Shown: positions 18,466-27,476 of the stretch, piece after piece
Position numbering within the stretch: the stretch's first letter is position 1
Layout: the number at the start of each line of letters is the position of its first letter
Program-made: the position numbers and the translations under genes
Assembly: GCA_002163135.1 (NCBI GenBank)
Contig: MAAN01000041.1
Span: 219,635 to 283,634, forward strand
Direction of reading: 5' to 3'
Length of the DNA stretch: 64,000 nt
Source of the DNA: Alphaproteobacteria bacterium 46_93_T64
Lineage (GTDB): Bacteria; Pseudomonadota; Alphaproteobacteria; Sneathiellales; Sneathiellaceae
The notes under the pieces: model-generated
What the model saw: the letters and a program-made list of their open reading frames with translations, nothing else
The model's database searches: none
What the model was told of the DNA's origin: nothing

Positions 18466-19320
18466 TTAACTAGTTTGCTCGTTCTCTAGCAGTTGGCCGA
18501 TGCCAACGACCAAGCATTGAGCAAGACAAATTGGGGCGACGAGGGTACGGAACGCTTGGTCGCGTCCGTCCTGAATTTCAAAACTTACGGTGCTTCTTGA
18601 GGCGAGAGGACTAAGAGGGCTGTCAGTAATGGAGACAATTTTATGCCCTTTTTCGGACTGTAGAGCGACCATTTCGGCGACAACCGGTGTATATGGAGTG
18701 AAGCTAACAGCGAGAACAGCATCTTCTGGTCCAACCCGGTTCATTTGATGTTGCAGCATGCCGCTAGCACCATCTGCTAGCATGCAAGAGATATCTAACT
18801 GTGAAAGCGCATAATGCAGGTAATGGATAACAGCTGAAGCCCTGCGATGGCCAAGCAAATGGACATGTCTGGCGTTTTTAAGAATTTCGACGGCTTGGTT
18901 CAGCTTTGCTACGGGCGTGTTGAGCTTTAACTGTTCCAGCGATTCAATGCCGGTGTGTGTGAAGTTATCAAGAACAGATGCGACACCATCACGTCCTTCG
19001 TCATTTTGAAGCGAATGGATTCGTTCCCGATAACTTGAATTGTTTTCAACCAAGCGAGTTCGGAACACTTGTTGCATATCCGAGAAACCATCAAAACCAA
19101 AGGCTTTTGCAAAACGAACAATAGTAGAGGGTTGTACGTCAGCTTTCTCAGCAACTGTGGTTACAGTCTCGAGTGCCAATGTGTCAGAATTATCCAATGC
19201 GAATCGACCAAACTTCTTCAACTGGCGAGACAGACTTTCGTATTCTGCCGCTATTGACGAGGTGAGTTCACTATATGTGTCCGGTGCGATTTCCATGCGT
19301 CTCTCAAACTTCTTTTCCAT
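18466..19320 (-). CDS. MurR/RpiR-family transcriptional regulator of the iol genes
   Basis: About 284 residues from the ATG at 19320, which has a GAAAGAAGA-like ribosome site; an in-frame TTG at 19401 would add 27 residues but runs into the promoter region. The N-terminal RpiR helix-turn-helix (about 25-95) includes VTTVAEKADVQPSTIVRFAKAFGFDGFSDMQQ. The C-terminal SIS domain (about 120-265) binds a sugar phosphate, with the ARHVHLLGHRRAS and SITDSPLSPLA segments. It is the first gene of the rpiR-iolC-iolB operon and diverges from the transport operon, so it probably represses one or both. The inducer is likely a phosphorylated intermediate made by IolC. Confidence 0.88.
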   Translation of the reverse strand: MEKKFERRMEIAPDTYSELTSSIAAEYESLSRQLKKFGRFALDNSDTLALETVTTVAEKADVQPSTIVRFAKAFGFDGFSDMQQVFRTRLVENNSSYRERIHSLQNDEGRDGVASVLDNFTHTGIESLEQLKLNTPVAKLNQAVEILKNARHVHLLGHRRASAVIHYLHYALSQLDISCMLADGASGMLQHQMNRVGPEDAVLAVSFTPYTPVVAEMVALQSEKGHKIVSITDSPLSPLASRSTVSFEIQDGRDQAFRTLVAPICLAQCLVVGIGQLLENEQTS

Positions 19321-19422
19321 CTTTATGCTGTCTTCTTTCAAGTAATTAGGTGTCGTTTGTAAAATGCGACAGAACCACTGAGTTGTCGACAGCGTAGTCA
19401 ATATGAACAGATTTTTTTATTG

Positions 19423-19452
19423 TTGACAAGAATAAAAATTTCCATTTATTCT
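19423..19452. promoter_or_regulatory. Putative operator: perfect inverted repeat overlapping a promoter-like TTGACA
   Basis: AGAATAAA (19429-19436) and TTTATTCT (19445-19452) are exact complements separated by eight bases. A consensus -35 box TTGACA (19423-19428) abuts the left arm, and the right arm falls where a -10 box would lie. The site sits between the divergent rpiR and dehydrogenase genes, so the RpiR-type regulator is the natural candidate to bind it. Confidence 0.6.
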
Positions 19453-19493
19453 AAAAATAGAAAAAACAGTTCATTTCTCTAAGGGGGCGAAGA

Positions 19494-20396
19494 ATGGGAC
19501 TCAAAATTGGTTTCATCGGTGTTGGTATGATGGGGCATGGTATGGCCAAAAACCTTTTGGAAAAGGGGTATGACGTCGTCGGAATGGCACATAAAAATCG
19601 TGCAGGCTTAGACGACCTTATTGAGCGGGGTGCAACGGAAGCTGCTACTCCCAAAGATATTGCGGCTGCATCTGATGTTGTTATTCTTTGCGTTACTGGC
19701 TCGTCACAAGTTGAAAATATTGTTTACGGAGACAATGGTCTTTTAGCAGGCGTTGAACGCGGAATGACCGTTCTGGACTGTTCAACAGGTGAGGCTGATG
19801 TTGTCGAAAAAGTAGGCTCGGATCTAGAAAAACTGGGCGTGGATATGGCGGATGCGCCTCTTGCACGCACACCGGTAGAGGCAGAAGCGGGCAAACTTAA
19901 CACTATGGTTGGGGCTTCCGCTGAAGTGTTTGCTAAAGTTGAGCCGATCTTGAAGACTTTTTGCGAGAACATTTTCCACATGGGTCCTTTGGGATCCGGT
20001 TCTCGAATGAAACTCATAAATAATTTAATCACTATGGGGCAGGCAACGCTCATTGCAGAAGCTTTGTGCGCATGTCAGGCAACCGGTGTTGATCTACAGC
20101 GCTTCCGTGATGTTATAAGCGCCGGCGGCGGTAATAGCGGAATCTTTCAGATGATAGTGCCCGCCATTTTGGATGAAGGTTCGTTTGATGGCATGAAGTT
20201 CAGCATTGCCAACGCGACAAAAGATCTTCGCTATTTGAATAATATGCTGGCGAACGCCGGGATTTCTACCCCCATGGCGGCCCTTACACACAACGCTTTC
20301 GTACATGCCGGAAATAATGGTTTTTCCGACAGTCTAGTCGGGGCATTGGTCGCTGATCAAGCCGCGATGAATAAAGTCGATATTGGAAAATGCTGA
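19494..20396 (+). CDS. NAD(P)-dependent beta-hydroxyacid dehydrogenase (3-hydroxyisobutyrate dehydrogenase family)
   Basis: 300 residues. The Rossmann entry KIGFIGVGMMGHGMAKNLLE is followed by VILCVTGSSQVE, the substrate-binding DAPLARTPVEAEAGKL (family DAPVSGG position, here varied) and the catalytic-Lys segment GPLGSGSRMKLINNL. Members oxidise or reduce beta-hydroxyacids such as 3-hydroxyisobutyrate, tartronate semialdehyde or 3-hydroxypropionate. As the first gene of the Liv-type operon and divergent from iolC, it could act on the imported substrate or on malonate semialdehyde released by the IolC/DUF2090 enzyme. The altered DAPLART motif means the substrate should not be assumed. Confidence 0.82.
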   Translation: MGLKIGFIGVGMMGHGMAKNLLEKGYDVVGMAHKNRAGLDDLIERGATEAATPKDIAAASDVVILCVTGSSQVENIVYGDNGLLAGVERGMTVLDCSTGEADVVEKVGSDLEKLGVDMADAPLARTPVEAEAGKLNTMVGASAEVFAKVEPILKTFCENIFHMGPLGSGSRMKLINNLITMGQATLIAEALCACQATGVDLQRFRDVISAGGGNSGIFQMIVPAILDEGSFDGMKFSIANATKDLRYLNNMLANAGISTPMAALTHNAFVHAGNNGFSDSLVGALVADQAAMNKVDIGKC

Positions 20397-20486
20397 TGTC
20401 GCACCCGGTTCTTGGGAGGATCCGGGATTGCTAAATTTGTAAGCAATAAAAATGAAGTCACTAAATAACAGGATAAGGAGAGGAAA

Positions 20487-21749
20487 ATGGTTAGTAAAAA
20501 TTTCACAAAGACCACTCGAGTTCTTGCCGCTGGGATGGCATTTGCTGCGATAACTGCGGGTAGTGCCGTTGCGGCTGAACCCTTAATCATCGGATTAACT
20601 TCAGATGCGAGTGGCCAATATGCAAATAGTGGTGCTTCTGATCGCCGCGGGATGCAGATGGCGATCGCTGAATTTAACGCCAAAGGCGGTGTTCTGGGCC
20701 GTGAAATCAAAATAGTCCACATTGATACAGAAACAACACCCGCGACGGGTTCACGCGTAGCTGAGCGGATGATTTCAAGAGAAAACGTTGGCTTTATGAT
20801 CGGTGCTGTAAGTTCCGGTGTTGCGAATGCTATTTCTCAGGTTGCCCAGAAATATGGTGTGGTTTACTTGAACACGAACTCAAGCTCGCCGACTGAGTCC
20901 GGCAAGAACTGTCATCGTGTAAAATTTGTTTGGGATGGTAACGGCAAGAATTTTGCTCAGGCAGCAGTGAAAAATGCGATTTCCAGCTATGGTAAAGATT
21001 GGCTTCTCCTGACAAACGACTATGTCTGGGGACACAATACATCCAAAGCTACTCGTCAATTAGCGGTCTCTCACGGTGCTAAAATTATTGATGAAATTAT
21101 GGTTCCTCAAGGAACGCGTGATTTCAGTGCAACTTTGCTTAAAGTGCAGCAAAAAAATCCAAAAGTAATTGCTGCCGCTGTGGGTGGTGACGACTTGAAA
21201 GCATTACGCCAACAAGTTGGACAGTTGGACATGGGAGCAAAATACGCATGGATCAATAACCAGCAAGACTGGCCGGATGTCTACGGTCTTCCTATGAAAA
21301 ATCTGTTCGGTGTTTTCGGTACTACTTGGTATTACAAGCTAGACCTTCCGGGCGTAGATGATTTTGTAAAGCGTTACCAAGCCATGTATCCAGATACGAA
21401 AATTCGTGTGCCAGGAAACGTATTCTATAATGGATATTGGGCAACACGCTCACTATTGGAAGCAATTGAAACAGCGGGTACAACCAATAACCACGCTGTA
21501 ATCAAGCAACTCGAAAAATTGCGCATTCCTGCGGCTACTCGTATGCAACATGACGATGCGTATATGGATGCTAAAACGCACCAAATGCAGCAAACAGTCT
21601 ATCTTGCAACGGCGAATACTGGCAGCAATGACAAAGACGATATGTTCAGAATTCTGTCCAATTCGTCTCCAGAGAAAGTCGCGGATATGGCGGCTCAATC
21701 AACATGTAACTTGGAATCTTTCGCGGACACACCTGTTGTGACTCGATAA
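20487..21749 (+). CDS. Liv-type ABC transporter substrate-binding protein (Peripla_BP_6)
   Basis: 420 residues with a signal peptide (cleavage likely after GSAVAA, about residue 30) and the type-I branched-chain-amino-acid-type binding fold: PLIIGLTSDASGQYANSGAS, EFNAKGGVLGREIKIVHIDTET, SGVANAISQVAQKYGVVYLNTNSSS and NDYVWGHNTSKATRQ. Such proteins also bind amides, aromatic acids and sugar-like compounds. AAGGAG lies just before the ATG. It is followed by a strong hairpin before the permease genes. The context suggests a polyol- or sugar-acid-like ligand, but this is inference. Confidence 0.88.
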   Translation: MVSKNFTKTTRVLAAGMAFAAITAGSAVAAEPLIIGLTSDASGQYANSGASDRRGMQMAIAEFNAKGGVLGREIKIVHIDTETTPATGSRVAERMISRENVGFMIGAVSSGVANAISQVAQKYGVVYLNTNSSSPTESGKNCHRVKFVWDGNGKNFAQAAVKNAISSYGKDWLLLTNDYVWGHNTSKATRQLAVSHGAKIIDEIMVPQGTRDFSATLLKVQQKNPKVIAAAVGGDDLKALRQQVGQLDMGAKYAWINNQQDWPDVYGLPMKNLFGVFGTTWYYKLDLPGVDDFVKRYQAMYPDTKIRVPGNVFYNGYWATRSLLEAIETAGTTNNHAVIKQLEKLRIPAATRMQHDDAYMDAKTHQMQQTVYLATANTGSNDKDDMFRILSNSSPEKVADMAAQSTCNLESFADTPVVTR

Positions 21750-21762
21750 AGATCTCTGCCTG

Positions 21763-21795
21763 CCCTGTCCACTGGCTTAACTGTCGTGGGCAGGG
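21763..21795 (+). promoter_or_regulatory. Stem-loop between binding-protein and permease genes
   Basis: CCCTGTCCAC (21763-21772) pairs with GTGGGCAGGG (21786-21795) over ten positions with one G-T pair and a 13-base loop. It lies 14 bases after the binding-protein stop and before livH. A hairpin here commonly protects the upstream message or partly stops transcription, giving more binding protein than permease. Confidence 0.5.
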
Positions 21796-21852
21796 TTCCC
21801 ATTTAGACGTTTGTATCTTGTAATCTCTAATATTGGTTAAGTGTTTATCTTC

Positions 21853-22782
21853 ATGGATATTATCTTAAATCTCCTACCCCACATCATAAACGGACTGGCG
21901 CTGGGACTCTTGTTTGCCCTGATTGCCCTCGGTTTTATGCTCATTGTTGGTGTTATGGAATTGATTAATCTAGCGCACGGCTCCTTGTTTGCCTTAGGCG
22001 CCTATATTGCCATGACACTGATCGATCCTAATATCGCAGGTTGGGGCAGTTTTGGTGTCTGGTATATGGAGTTGTCACTTACTCTTCGATATGTGATCGG
22101 CCTTGCACTCGCACCAGCATTCGTTGCCATTGTTGGGATGGGTCTCGAAATTTGTATGAGGCGGACCTATGGGAAAAAAGCTGAATATGGCTTGCTTCTA
22201 ACATTTGGTGCTGCACTGGTTATTGAAGAGAGTATTCGTATTATTTGGGGCTCTTCCGAGCAATTTTTGCCGGTACCTGAAATGGTTAGTGGCGCCTTTA
22301 TCGCTGGCGGAATGATTTATTCAAATTATCGTTTTTTCGCAGCCGGTTTCGGTATTTTTATGATTGCTCTAGTCTGGCTGTTTCTTGAAAAAACACCTTA
22401 TGGTTCGATTATTAAAGCCGGTGCGCATGATAGCGAAATGGTCCGCGCACTTGGCGTAAATCTTACTGTTCTTAGATTGATGGTATTTGGTTTAGGGGCC
22501 TCTCTCTCTGCTGTTGCCGGCGTCATTCTAACTCCAATATGGGGGTTGCGACCTCATGTAGGTGTAGACGTCGTGATCCCAGCTTTTTTAATTATTGTAC
22601 TTGGCGGCATAGGCAGTTTTTGGGGAGCCGTGGTGGCGGGTATTCTTGTGGGGCTAGTAGTTGGTATTTTTGGCGCCTACGCATCTGAATGGTCTTTAAT
22701 GTCTATGTATATACTTCTGATTATCGTCATTACTTTCCGTACGCGTGGCTTGTTCGGTAAAAAAAGTGCGTTGGAGAATTGA
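21853..22782 (+). CDS. Liv-type ABC transporter permease (LivH family)
   Basis: About 309 residues from the ATG at 21853 (a GTG at 21841 would add four). Roughly eight membrane helices; the family marks are IINGLALGLLFALIALGFML near the start, GVMELINLAHGSLFALGAYIA, and late GLGASLSAVAGVILTPIWG and VLGGIGSFWGAVVAGILVG. It forms half of the membrane channel with the following gene, which starts two bases after its stop. No strong ribosome site precedes either start. Confidence 0.88.
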   Translation: MDIILNLLPHIINGLALGLLFALIALGFMLIVGVMELINLAHGSLFALGAYIAMTLIDPNIAGWGSFGVWYMELSLTLRYVIGLALAPAFVAIVGMGLEICMRRTYGKKAEYGLLLTFGAALVIEESIRIIWGSSEQFLPVPEMVSGAFIAGGMIYSNYRFFAAGFGIFMIALVWLFLEKTPYGSIIKAGAHDSEMVRALGVNLTVLRLMVFGLGASLSAVAGVILTPIWGLRPHVGVDVVIPAFLIIVLGGIGSFWGAVVAGILVGLVVGIFGAYASEWSLMSMYILLIIVITFRTRGLFGKKSALEN

Positions 22783-22783
22783 T

Positions 22784-23812
22784 ATGAATAACGCACTTGC
22801 AAAACCAACACCGATAATTACAAAGCCGATGATTGCCTTATTTGTTATGTTGGGTACTTTTCCGCTCTGGGGTGAGGCCGTAGGTCTATATCACTATCTA
22901 GGCGTGGAAATTGTAATCTGGATAATTTACGCACTTGGTTTCAATCTTCTGCTTGGATACACAGGGCTTCCCTCTTTTGGCCACGGAGCATATTTTGGAG
23001 TCGGTGCCTATGCGTATGGACTTGTCCAACTTGGCCTAATTGAAAGTGTTTGGGCTGGTGTTTTAGTAGCGGTAATTGCAGGCGCTGTGGCAGCCGGAAT
23101 TGTCGCCTGCTTCCTGTCACATCGGCGCGGCATCTATTATGCTTTGATGACGATCGCATTTGGCCAAGTCTTCTGGTTTATTGCGATGAAATGGCACACA
23201 GTTACCGGCGGCGAGGATGGTTTGTTAAACATTTACCGCGGGACTTTATCATTTGGCGTTTTCGATGTCAGTCTAAGGGACAATGTTCCTCTATTCTACT
23301 TTGTGTTTGCTGTTCTTATTATTGTCGTCATTTGTCTATGGCGCCTCGTCCATTCTCCCTTTGGTAAGGCATTGCAAGCAATTCGAATGAACGAAATGCG
23401 GGCAGGGTTTGTTGGATATAATGTCTGGCTCATTAAATGGACAGTCTTCATGTTATCAGGTGCGATTGCGGGTTTGGCTGGTGGATTGTTTGCCATAACA
23501 CAGGAAAGCGCCTATCCGGATGTGATGGGGCTTCACGCTTCTGGTTACATTGTAATGCTGACATTAATCGGTGGTGGCTTCGTAAGCTTCTGGGGGCCGG
23601 TTATTGGCGCGATCGTATTCTTCGTCGCACGAGACTTGTTGGGATCTATCACAGAAACATGGCTTCTTTGGTACGGGCTGATGTTTATGGCCGTCATTTT
23701 ATTTAAGCCAGAAGGTATTGCCGGAATTTGGCAGGATCTGTCGAAAAAGTTATCACGCAATCAAAAGCAGAATGCGCCCGTCGTAAGCCAGCATGTAAAA
23801 GCAGGAGAGTAG
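22784..23812 (+). CDS. Liv-type ABC transporter permease (LivM family)
   Basis: 342 residues from the ATG at 22784, preceded by TTGGAG. The LivM signature is LGFNLLLGYTGLPSFGHGAYFGVGAYA after the second helix, with MNEMRAGFVGYNVWLIKW (coupling helix) and LTLIGGGFVSFWGPVIGAIVF near the end. It pairs with the preceding LivH-type permease. The next gene, an ATPase, starts five bases after its stop. Confidence 0.88.
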   Translation: MNNALAKPTPIITKPMIALFVMLGTFPLWGEAVGLYHYLGVEIVIWIIYALGFNLLLGYTGLPSFGHGAYFGVGAYAYGLVQLGLIESVWAGVLVAVIAGAVAAGIVACFLSHRRGIYYALMTIAFGQVFWFIAMKWHTVTGGEDGLLNIYRGTLSFGVFDVSLRDNVPLFYFVFAVLIIVVICLWRLVHSPFGKALQAIRMNEMRAGFVGYNVWLIKWTVFMLSGAIAGLAGGLFAITQESAYPDVMGLHASGYIVMLTLIGGGFVSFWGPVIGAIVFFVARDLLGSITETWLLWYGLMFMAVILFKPEGIAGIWQDLSKKLSRNQKQNAPVVSQHVKAGE

Positions 23813-23816
23813 GCAA

Positions 23817-24560
23817 ATGGCATTATTTGAAGCTACTCACCTTCACAAGCGATTTGGCGACCAAGTTGTTCTGGAAGATGTAACTCTGTCGTTCGAAAAA
23901 GGACAATTGAGCGGCATTATGGGACCGAATGGTGCGGGTAAATCAACATGTTTTAATGTTCTGACGGGGCACTACAAACCAAACAGCGGAACGGTAACGT
24001 TTGAAGGCCGCGATATAACCGGACTTTCTCCGCGCCTCATTGCCGGCATGGGGATTGCACGTTCTTTTCAGATAATGAACCTGTTTGATGAATTTAGCGT
24101 CCTTGAAAACATACTCGTTGCTGTCCCTCAATCTATAAAACGAAGCTTTAATCCATTTCACGATATTTGCGGAAATAGTGAAGCGATTGATAAAGCCGAG
24201 AGTATCCTTGCGCGAGTTGGTTTAAAGGGTAAAGAAAACTTAATTGCGTCCAGCCTGCCATACGGCGAGCGGCGCGCCCTTGAAATAGCTGTCGCTCTTG
24301 CATCAGATCCAAAACTTCTTTTCCTGGACGAGCCGACACAAGGGCTTGGTGCTGATGGCACAGCGTTGCTTGCTGATTTGATCTCTGAGTTGAAACGAGA
24401 CTATTCCATAGTAATTATTGAACATAATATGGATTTTCTTTTTAGTCTTGCTGATACAATTTCCGTTATTCATTGGGGGCAGGTGATTACAACAGGCAGC
24501 CCAGATGAACTCCGAGAAAATGAATGGGTGAAAGCCTCCAGTTTGGGAGAGGTGGCCTGA
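23817..24560 (+). CDS. Liv-type ABC transporter ATP-binding protein (LivG family)
   Basis: 247 residues with Walker A GPNGAGKST, the LivG-type GIARSFQIMNLFDEFSVLENILVA Q-loop region, the signature position SLPYGERRALEIAVAL (LPYG in place of LSGG, as usual in this subfamily), Walker B LLFLDEPTQGLG and the switch His in IIEHNMDFLF. The stop overlaps the start of the next ATPase (TGATG). It hydrolyses ATP for the importer together with LivF. Confidence 0.9.
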   Translation: MALFEATHLHKRFGDQVVLEDVTLSFEKGQLSGIMGPNGAGKSTCFNVLTGHYKPNSGTVTFEGRDITGLSPRLIAGMGIARSFQIMNLFDEFSVLENILVAVPQSIKRSFNPFHDICGNSEAIDKAESILARVGLKGKENLIASSLPYGERRALEIAVALASDPKLLFLDEPTQGLGADGTALLADLISELKRDYSIVIIEHNMDFLFSLADTISVIHWGQVITTGSPDELRENEWVKASSLGEVA

Positions 24561-25255
24561 TGCTGAATATAACGAATATTGAGACTTTTTATGGAGAAAC
24601 ACAGGCGATTTTTGATGCCTCATTAACAGTGGGGGCGGGAGAGGTCGTTGCTTTGCTGGGGCCAAATGGTGCGGGAAAAACAACGACCTTACGCTCAATC
24701 CTTGGATTGTCGCCAGCGAGAAGGGGGAAGATTGAATTTGATGGAAAAGATGTCACTCATTCGCAAACTCATGAAATTTCCCGCGCTGGTGTCGGTTGGG
24801 TGCCTGATGATCGAAGAATTTTTCCTACACTAAAGGTTAGTAAAAATCTAGCGCTTGGAAAAAAGAAAACCCGCTTTCGAGAATGGTCTGAAGGCGAGAT
24901 GTTTGAAATTTTTTCCGCACTTGAATATCTGATGGATCGCGATTGTGAGAACCTGTCGGGCGGGGAGATGCAAATGGTAGCGATTGCTCGTGCACTGCTT
25001 GGATCTCCCGGTCTCGTTTTGTTTGACGAACCCTCTCAGGGTTTGGCACCAAAAATTGTTCAGGATGTCATGAAGACAATTACTCGTCTGAAATCAGAGG
25101 GTATTTCAGTATTGGTAGTGGAACAAAATGCTGTGAGTGCGCTTGAGGTGAGTGATCGGGTCTACATTATGAACCATGGGCGTATCATTCATGAAGGACC
25201 AGCTCGCGATTTGCTGGACGATAGCAACAAACGCAAACAGTTGCTGGGAGTATAA
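24560..25255 (+). CDS. Liv-type ABC transporter ATP-binding protein (LivF family)
   Basis: 231 residues from the ATG at 24560, whose first base is the last base of the preceding stop codon. Walker A GPNGAGKTT, the LivF-type VGWVPDDRRIFPTLKVSKNLALG, signature NLSGGEMQMVAIARAL, Walker B LVLFDEPSQGLAP and switch His replaced by Gln in VVEQNAVSAL, which is normal for LivF. Complete in length. It forms a heterodimer with LivG. Confidence 0.9.
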   Translation: MLNITNIETFYGETQAIFDASLTVGAGEVVALLGPNGAGKTTTLRSILGLSPARRGKIEFDGKDVTHSQTHEISRAGVGWVPDDRRIFPTLKVSKNLALGKKKTRFREWSEGEMFEIFSALEYLMDRDCENLSGGEMQMVAIARALLGSPGLVLFDEPSQGLAPKIVQDVMKTITRLKSEGISVLVVEQNAVSALEVSDRVYIMNHGRIIHEGPARDLLDDSNKRKQLLGV

Positions 25256-25257
25256 TC

Positions 25258-25875
25258 ATGACGACACCAATGTTAGACGTTAGAGGATTGAAGAAGGTCT
25301 ATTCACAAGGTCTCATCCAAAAGAGAGAAACCTTTAGGCTGGAAGCTGACTTTACCATCAAGAAACCGCAGATCGTAGGTGTTATGGGCCCGAATGGATC
25401 CGGTAAAACCACTTTGTTTGAATTAATTACTGGGAGCAACCGGCCAACTTCCGGGACCGTAATGTGTGCTGGACAAGATATACATAACGTCAAATATCGA
25501 AGCCGTGATCGATTGGCTATTCATTACCATCAATCATATCAAGTCAGGCATTTTTCGAAAACAAAACCGTCCTTCTTGCTTGAAAAACCGATTTCGGATT
25601 ACCCTATGATCCATTTGTTCGATGAACCTCAATTCAATACACAAGACGGGTATATTGGATTTATGTTGGATTTCTTTAAAAGGCTGCGGGCAGAAAGCCG
25701 GCTGGTGTTTTTGTGCGTTCATCCAAATGAGCCTTTTCACGTGAAAATCATGAGAGAAATTTGCGATCGTTATATATTCGTCCAAAAAGGGGCTGTACGC
25801 CACGCCGATACATATGATGCACTGTTAGATGATATAGATGTTAAAGATTATCTTGGTGCCTTGGCACGCTATTGA
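25258..25875 (+). CDS. Shortened ABC-ATPase-like protein lacking the LSGGQ signature
   Basis: 205 residues, against about 230-250 for Liv ATPases. Walker A (GPNGSGKTT, about residues 44-52) and a Q-loop-like HYHQSYQVRHF are present, as are Walker B (MIHLFDEP) and a possible switch His (CVHPNEPFH). The helical subdomain that should hold LSGGQ is almost wholly missing: only about 30 residues separate the Q-loop from Walker B. The D-loop also departs from consensus (QFNTQDG). It begins three bases after livF and is followed by SDR genes in one apparent operon. It cannot form a normal ATP sandwich on both faces; it may be a regulatory subunit or a degenerate paralogue that is still maintained. 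Confidence 0.75.
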   Translation: MTTPMLDVRGLKKVYSQGLIQKRETFRLEADFTIKKPQIVGVMGPNGSGKTTLFELITGSNRPTSGTVMCAGQDIHNVKYRSRDRLAIHYHQSYQVRHFSKTKPSFLLEKPISDYPMIHLFDEPQFNTQDGYIGFMLDFFKRLRAESRLVFLCVHPNEPFHVKIMREICDRYIFVQKGAVRHADTYDALLDDIDVKDYLGALARY

Positions 25876-25891
25876 TACGGAGTTTGAATGA

Positions 25892-26635
25892 ATGACGTCG
25901 CTTGAAAACAAAATTGCTGTTGTAACTGGGGCTGCAGGCGTGCTGGGAGAAGCCGTTGTTCGCCGGTTTGTGGCGCAAGGTATAAAAGTGGTGATGAGCG
26001 ATATAAACGGCTCACATTTATCAGACCTTCATTCTGAACTTGGCGACGCCACTATGCCCTTGGTTTTTGATGTAAGTGACGATAACGCGGCTTCCAAAGC
26101 GTGTGAGAAGATCCGCGAAAATTGGGGAGCGCCAGATATACTGGTAAATAATGCAGGTATTCTGTCAAACAATAAGGTGGCAGAAACCAGTGTGGAGGAA
26201 TGGCGCCGTGTCATGTCGATTAATCTCGATGGTGCGTTCTATATGTCTCGTGAGCTACTGCCCGCGATGAAAAGCAAAAAGTGGGGGCGAATTATAAATA
26301 TCTGCTCACTGGCTGCAAAAACTGGCGGAATAACAGCTGGTACTGCATACACAACATCAAAAGGCGGTATGACGGCTCTGACATTCTCATTGGCAAGAGA
26401 AGCCGCAGCTGACGGAGTGACCGTAAATGGGATCTCTCCCGCTTATATAAATACACCGATGGTAATGGAGCAGCTCTCTGAAGCGCAACGTCAGGAACTC
26501 TTGAATTCGATACCAGTTAAGCGCTTCTGTGAAGGTGATGAAGTGGCTCATGTCGTCTCTTTCCTCACGTCTCCAATGTCGGGGTTTATCACAGGTGAAG
26601 TGATCGACATCAACGGCGGCCTACATCTAGATTAA
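25892..26635 (+). CDS. SDR-family NAD(P)-dependent oxidoreductase
   Basis: 247 residues of classical short-chain dehydrogenase. Nucleotide-binding TGAAGVLGEAVV (TGxxxGxG type), the NNAG strand motif (LVNNAGILSNN), catalytic Ser in NICSLAAKTGG and the YTTSKGG active site (YxxxK) are all visible, as is the GFITGEVIDINGG ending. Closest in look to FabG/glucose-dehydrogenase-type SDRs; the substrate is unknown. It follows the shortened ABC ATPase by 16 bases and probably oxidises the imported polyol or sugar acid. Confidence 0.87.
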   Translation: MTSLENKIAVVTGAAGVLGEAVVRRFVAQGIKVVMSDINGSHLSDLHSELGDATMPLVFDVSDDNAASKACEKIRENWGAPDILVNNAGILSNNKVAETSVEEWRRVMSINLDGAFYMSRELLPAMKSKKWGRIINICSLAAKTGGITAGTAYTTSKGGMTALTFSLAREAAADGVTVNGISPAYINTPMVMEQLSEAQRQELLNSIPVKRFCEGDEVAHVVSFLTSPMSGFITGEVIDINGGLHLD

Positions 26636-26650
26636 GAAAGAAGACTAATT

Positions 26651-27466
26651 ATGAATGAGCATATTACTCCGAAAATTGATTTCAAAACTGAACTCGCAGG
26701 CTTATTCGATCTTAGTGGACAAGTGGCCTATTTACCTGGCGGTTATGGTGGTATTGGGGAAGCTATTGCGTGGGGGCTCGCGAGTGCCGGTGCATCTGTT
26801 GTCATAGGTGGCCGAAGTGTTGAAAAAGCATCTGCACTTGCGGAGCAACTTAACAGTTCGGGTTTTCAGGCTAAAGGCATTGCTGTTGATGTTAAATCGG
26901 TTGGCGAAATTCACGATTCAGTAGATGCCGTAGTCGATCATTTTGGCAAAATTGATATTCTAATGAACTGCGTTGGTATTCAAATCGAACAGCCATTGTT
27001 AGAGGTAACAGAAGAAGCCTTTGATGAGGTTTATGAAGTAAATCTGAAAGCTTCAATGTTCTTGGCCCAAGCAGTCGCAAAACATCAGGTAGCCGCGGGA
27101 AACGGCGGCAAACAAGTTCATCTATTGTCTGTCAGATCTCAACTGGGTCTGCGTGATCGCGGGTATTCTGCTTACTGCAGCACCAAAGGTGGCCAGGTTA
27201 TGATGATTAAGCAGCATGCAATGGAACTCGCGCCCTCTGGGATCACTGTAAACGGAGTTGCACCCACATTTGTTTATACTGAAATGATCCGCCACGTGAT
27301 GGAAAACGATGAATTTAGGCAGGGGTTACTGGATCGCATTCCACTTGGCCGGATAGCGGATCCTAAAGATATTGTTGGTCCTGCAACTTTCTTCTGTTCG
27401 CCAGCTTCAGGTTTTGTTACGGGTCAGATTATGTATGTGGATGGCGGCATTACTTCCAGTCAGTAG
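26651..27466 (+). CDS. SDR-family oxidoreductase
   Basis: 271 residues. The cofactor loop is LPGGYGGIGEAIA, NNAG is replaced by NCVG (MNCVGIQIEQ), and the active site is intact (LSVRSQLG with Ser and YCSTKGG with YxxxK). The ending GFVTGQIMYVDGG is classical. It has a 20-residue N-terminal extension before the Rossmann fold, as in gluconate 5-dehydrogenase-like SDRs. It is 15 bases downstream of another SDR, and the two could act in sequence on the same substrate. Confidence 0.85.
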   Translation: MNEHITPKIDFKTELAGLFDLSGQVAYLPGGYGGIGEAIAWGLASAGASVVIGGRSVEKASALAEQLNSSGFQAKGIAVDVKSVGEIHDSVDAVVDHFGKIDILMNCVGIQIEQPLLEVTEEAFDEVYEVNLKASMFLAQAVAKHQVAAGNGGKQVHLLSVRSQLGLRDRGYSAYCSTKGGQVMMIKQHAMELAPSGITVNGVAPTFVYTEMIRHVMENDEFRQGLLDRIPLGRIADPKDIVGPATFFCSPASGFVTGQIMYVDGGITSSQ

Positions 27467-27476
27467 GAGTTTAAGT

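Noticed and set aside
19321-19401. TTG start adding 27 residues to the RpiR regulator
   Set aside because: The extension has no match to the family opening and runs into the promoter region; the ATG at 19320 has a purine-rich ribosome site.
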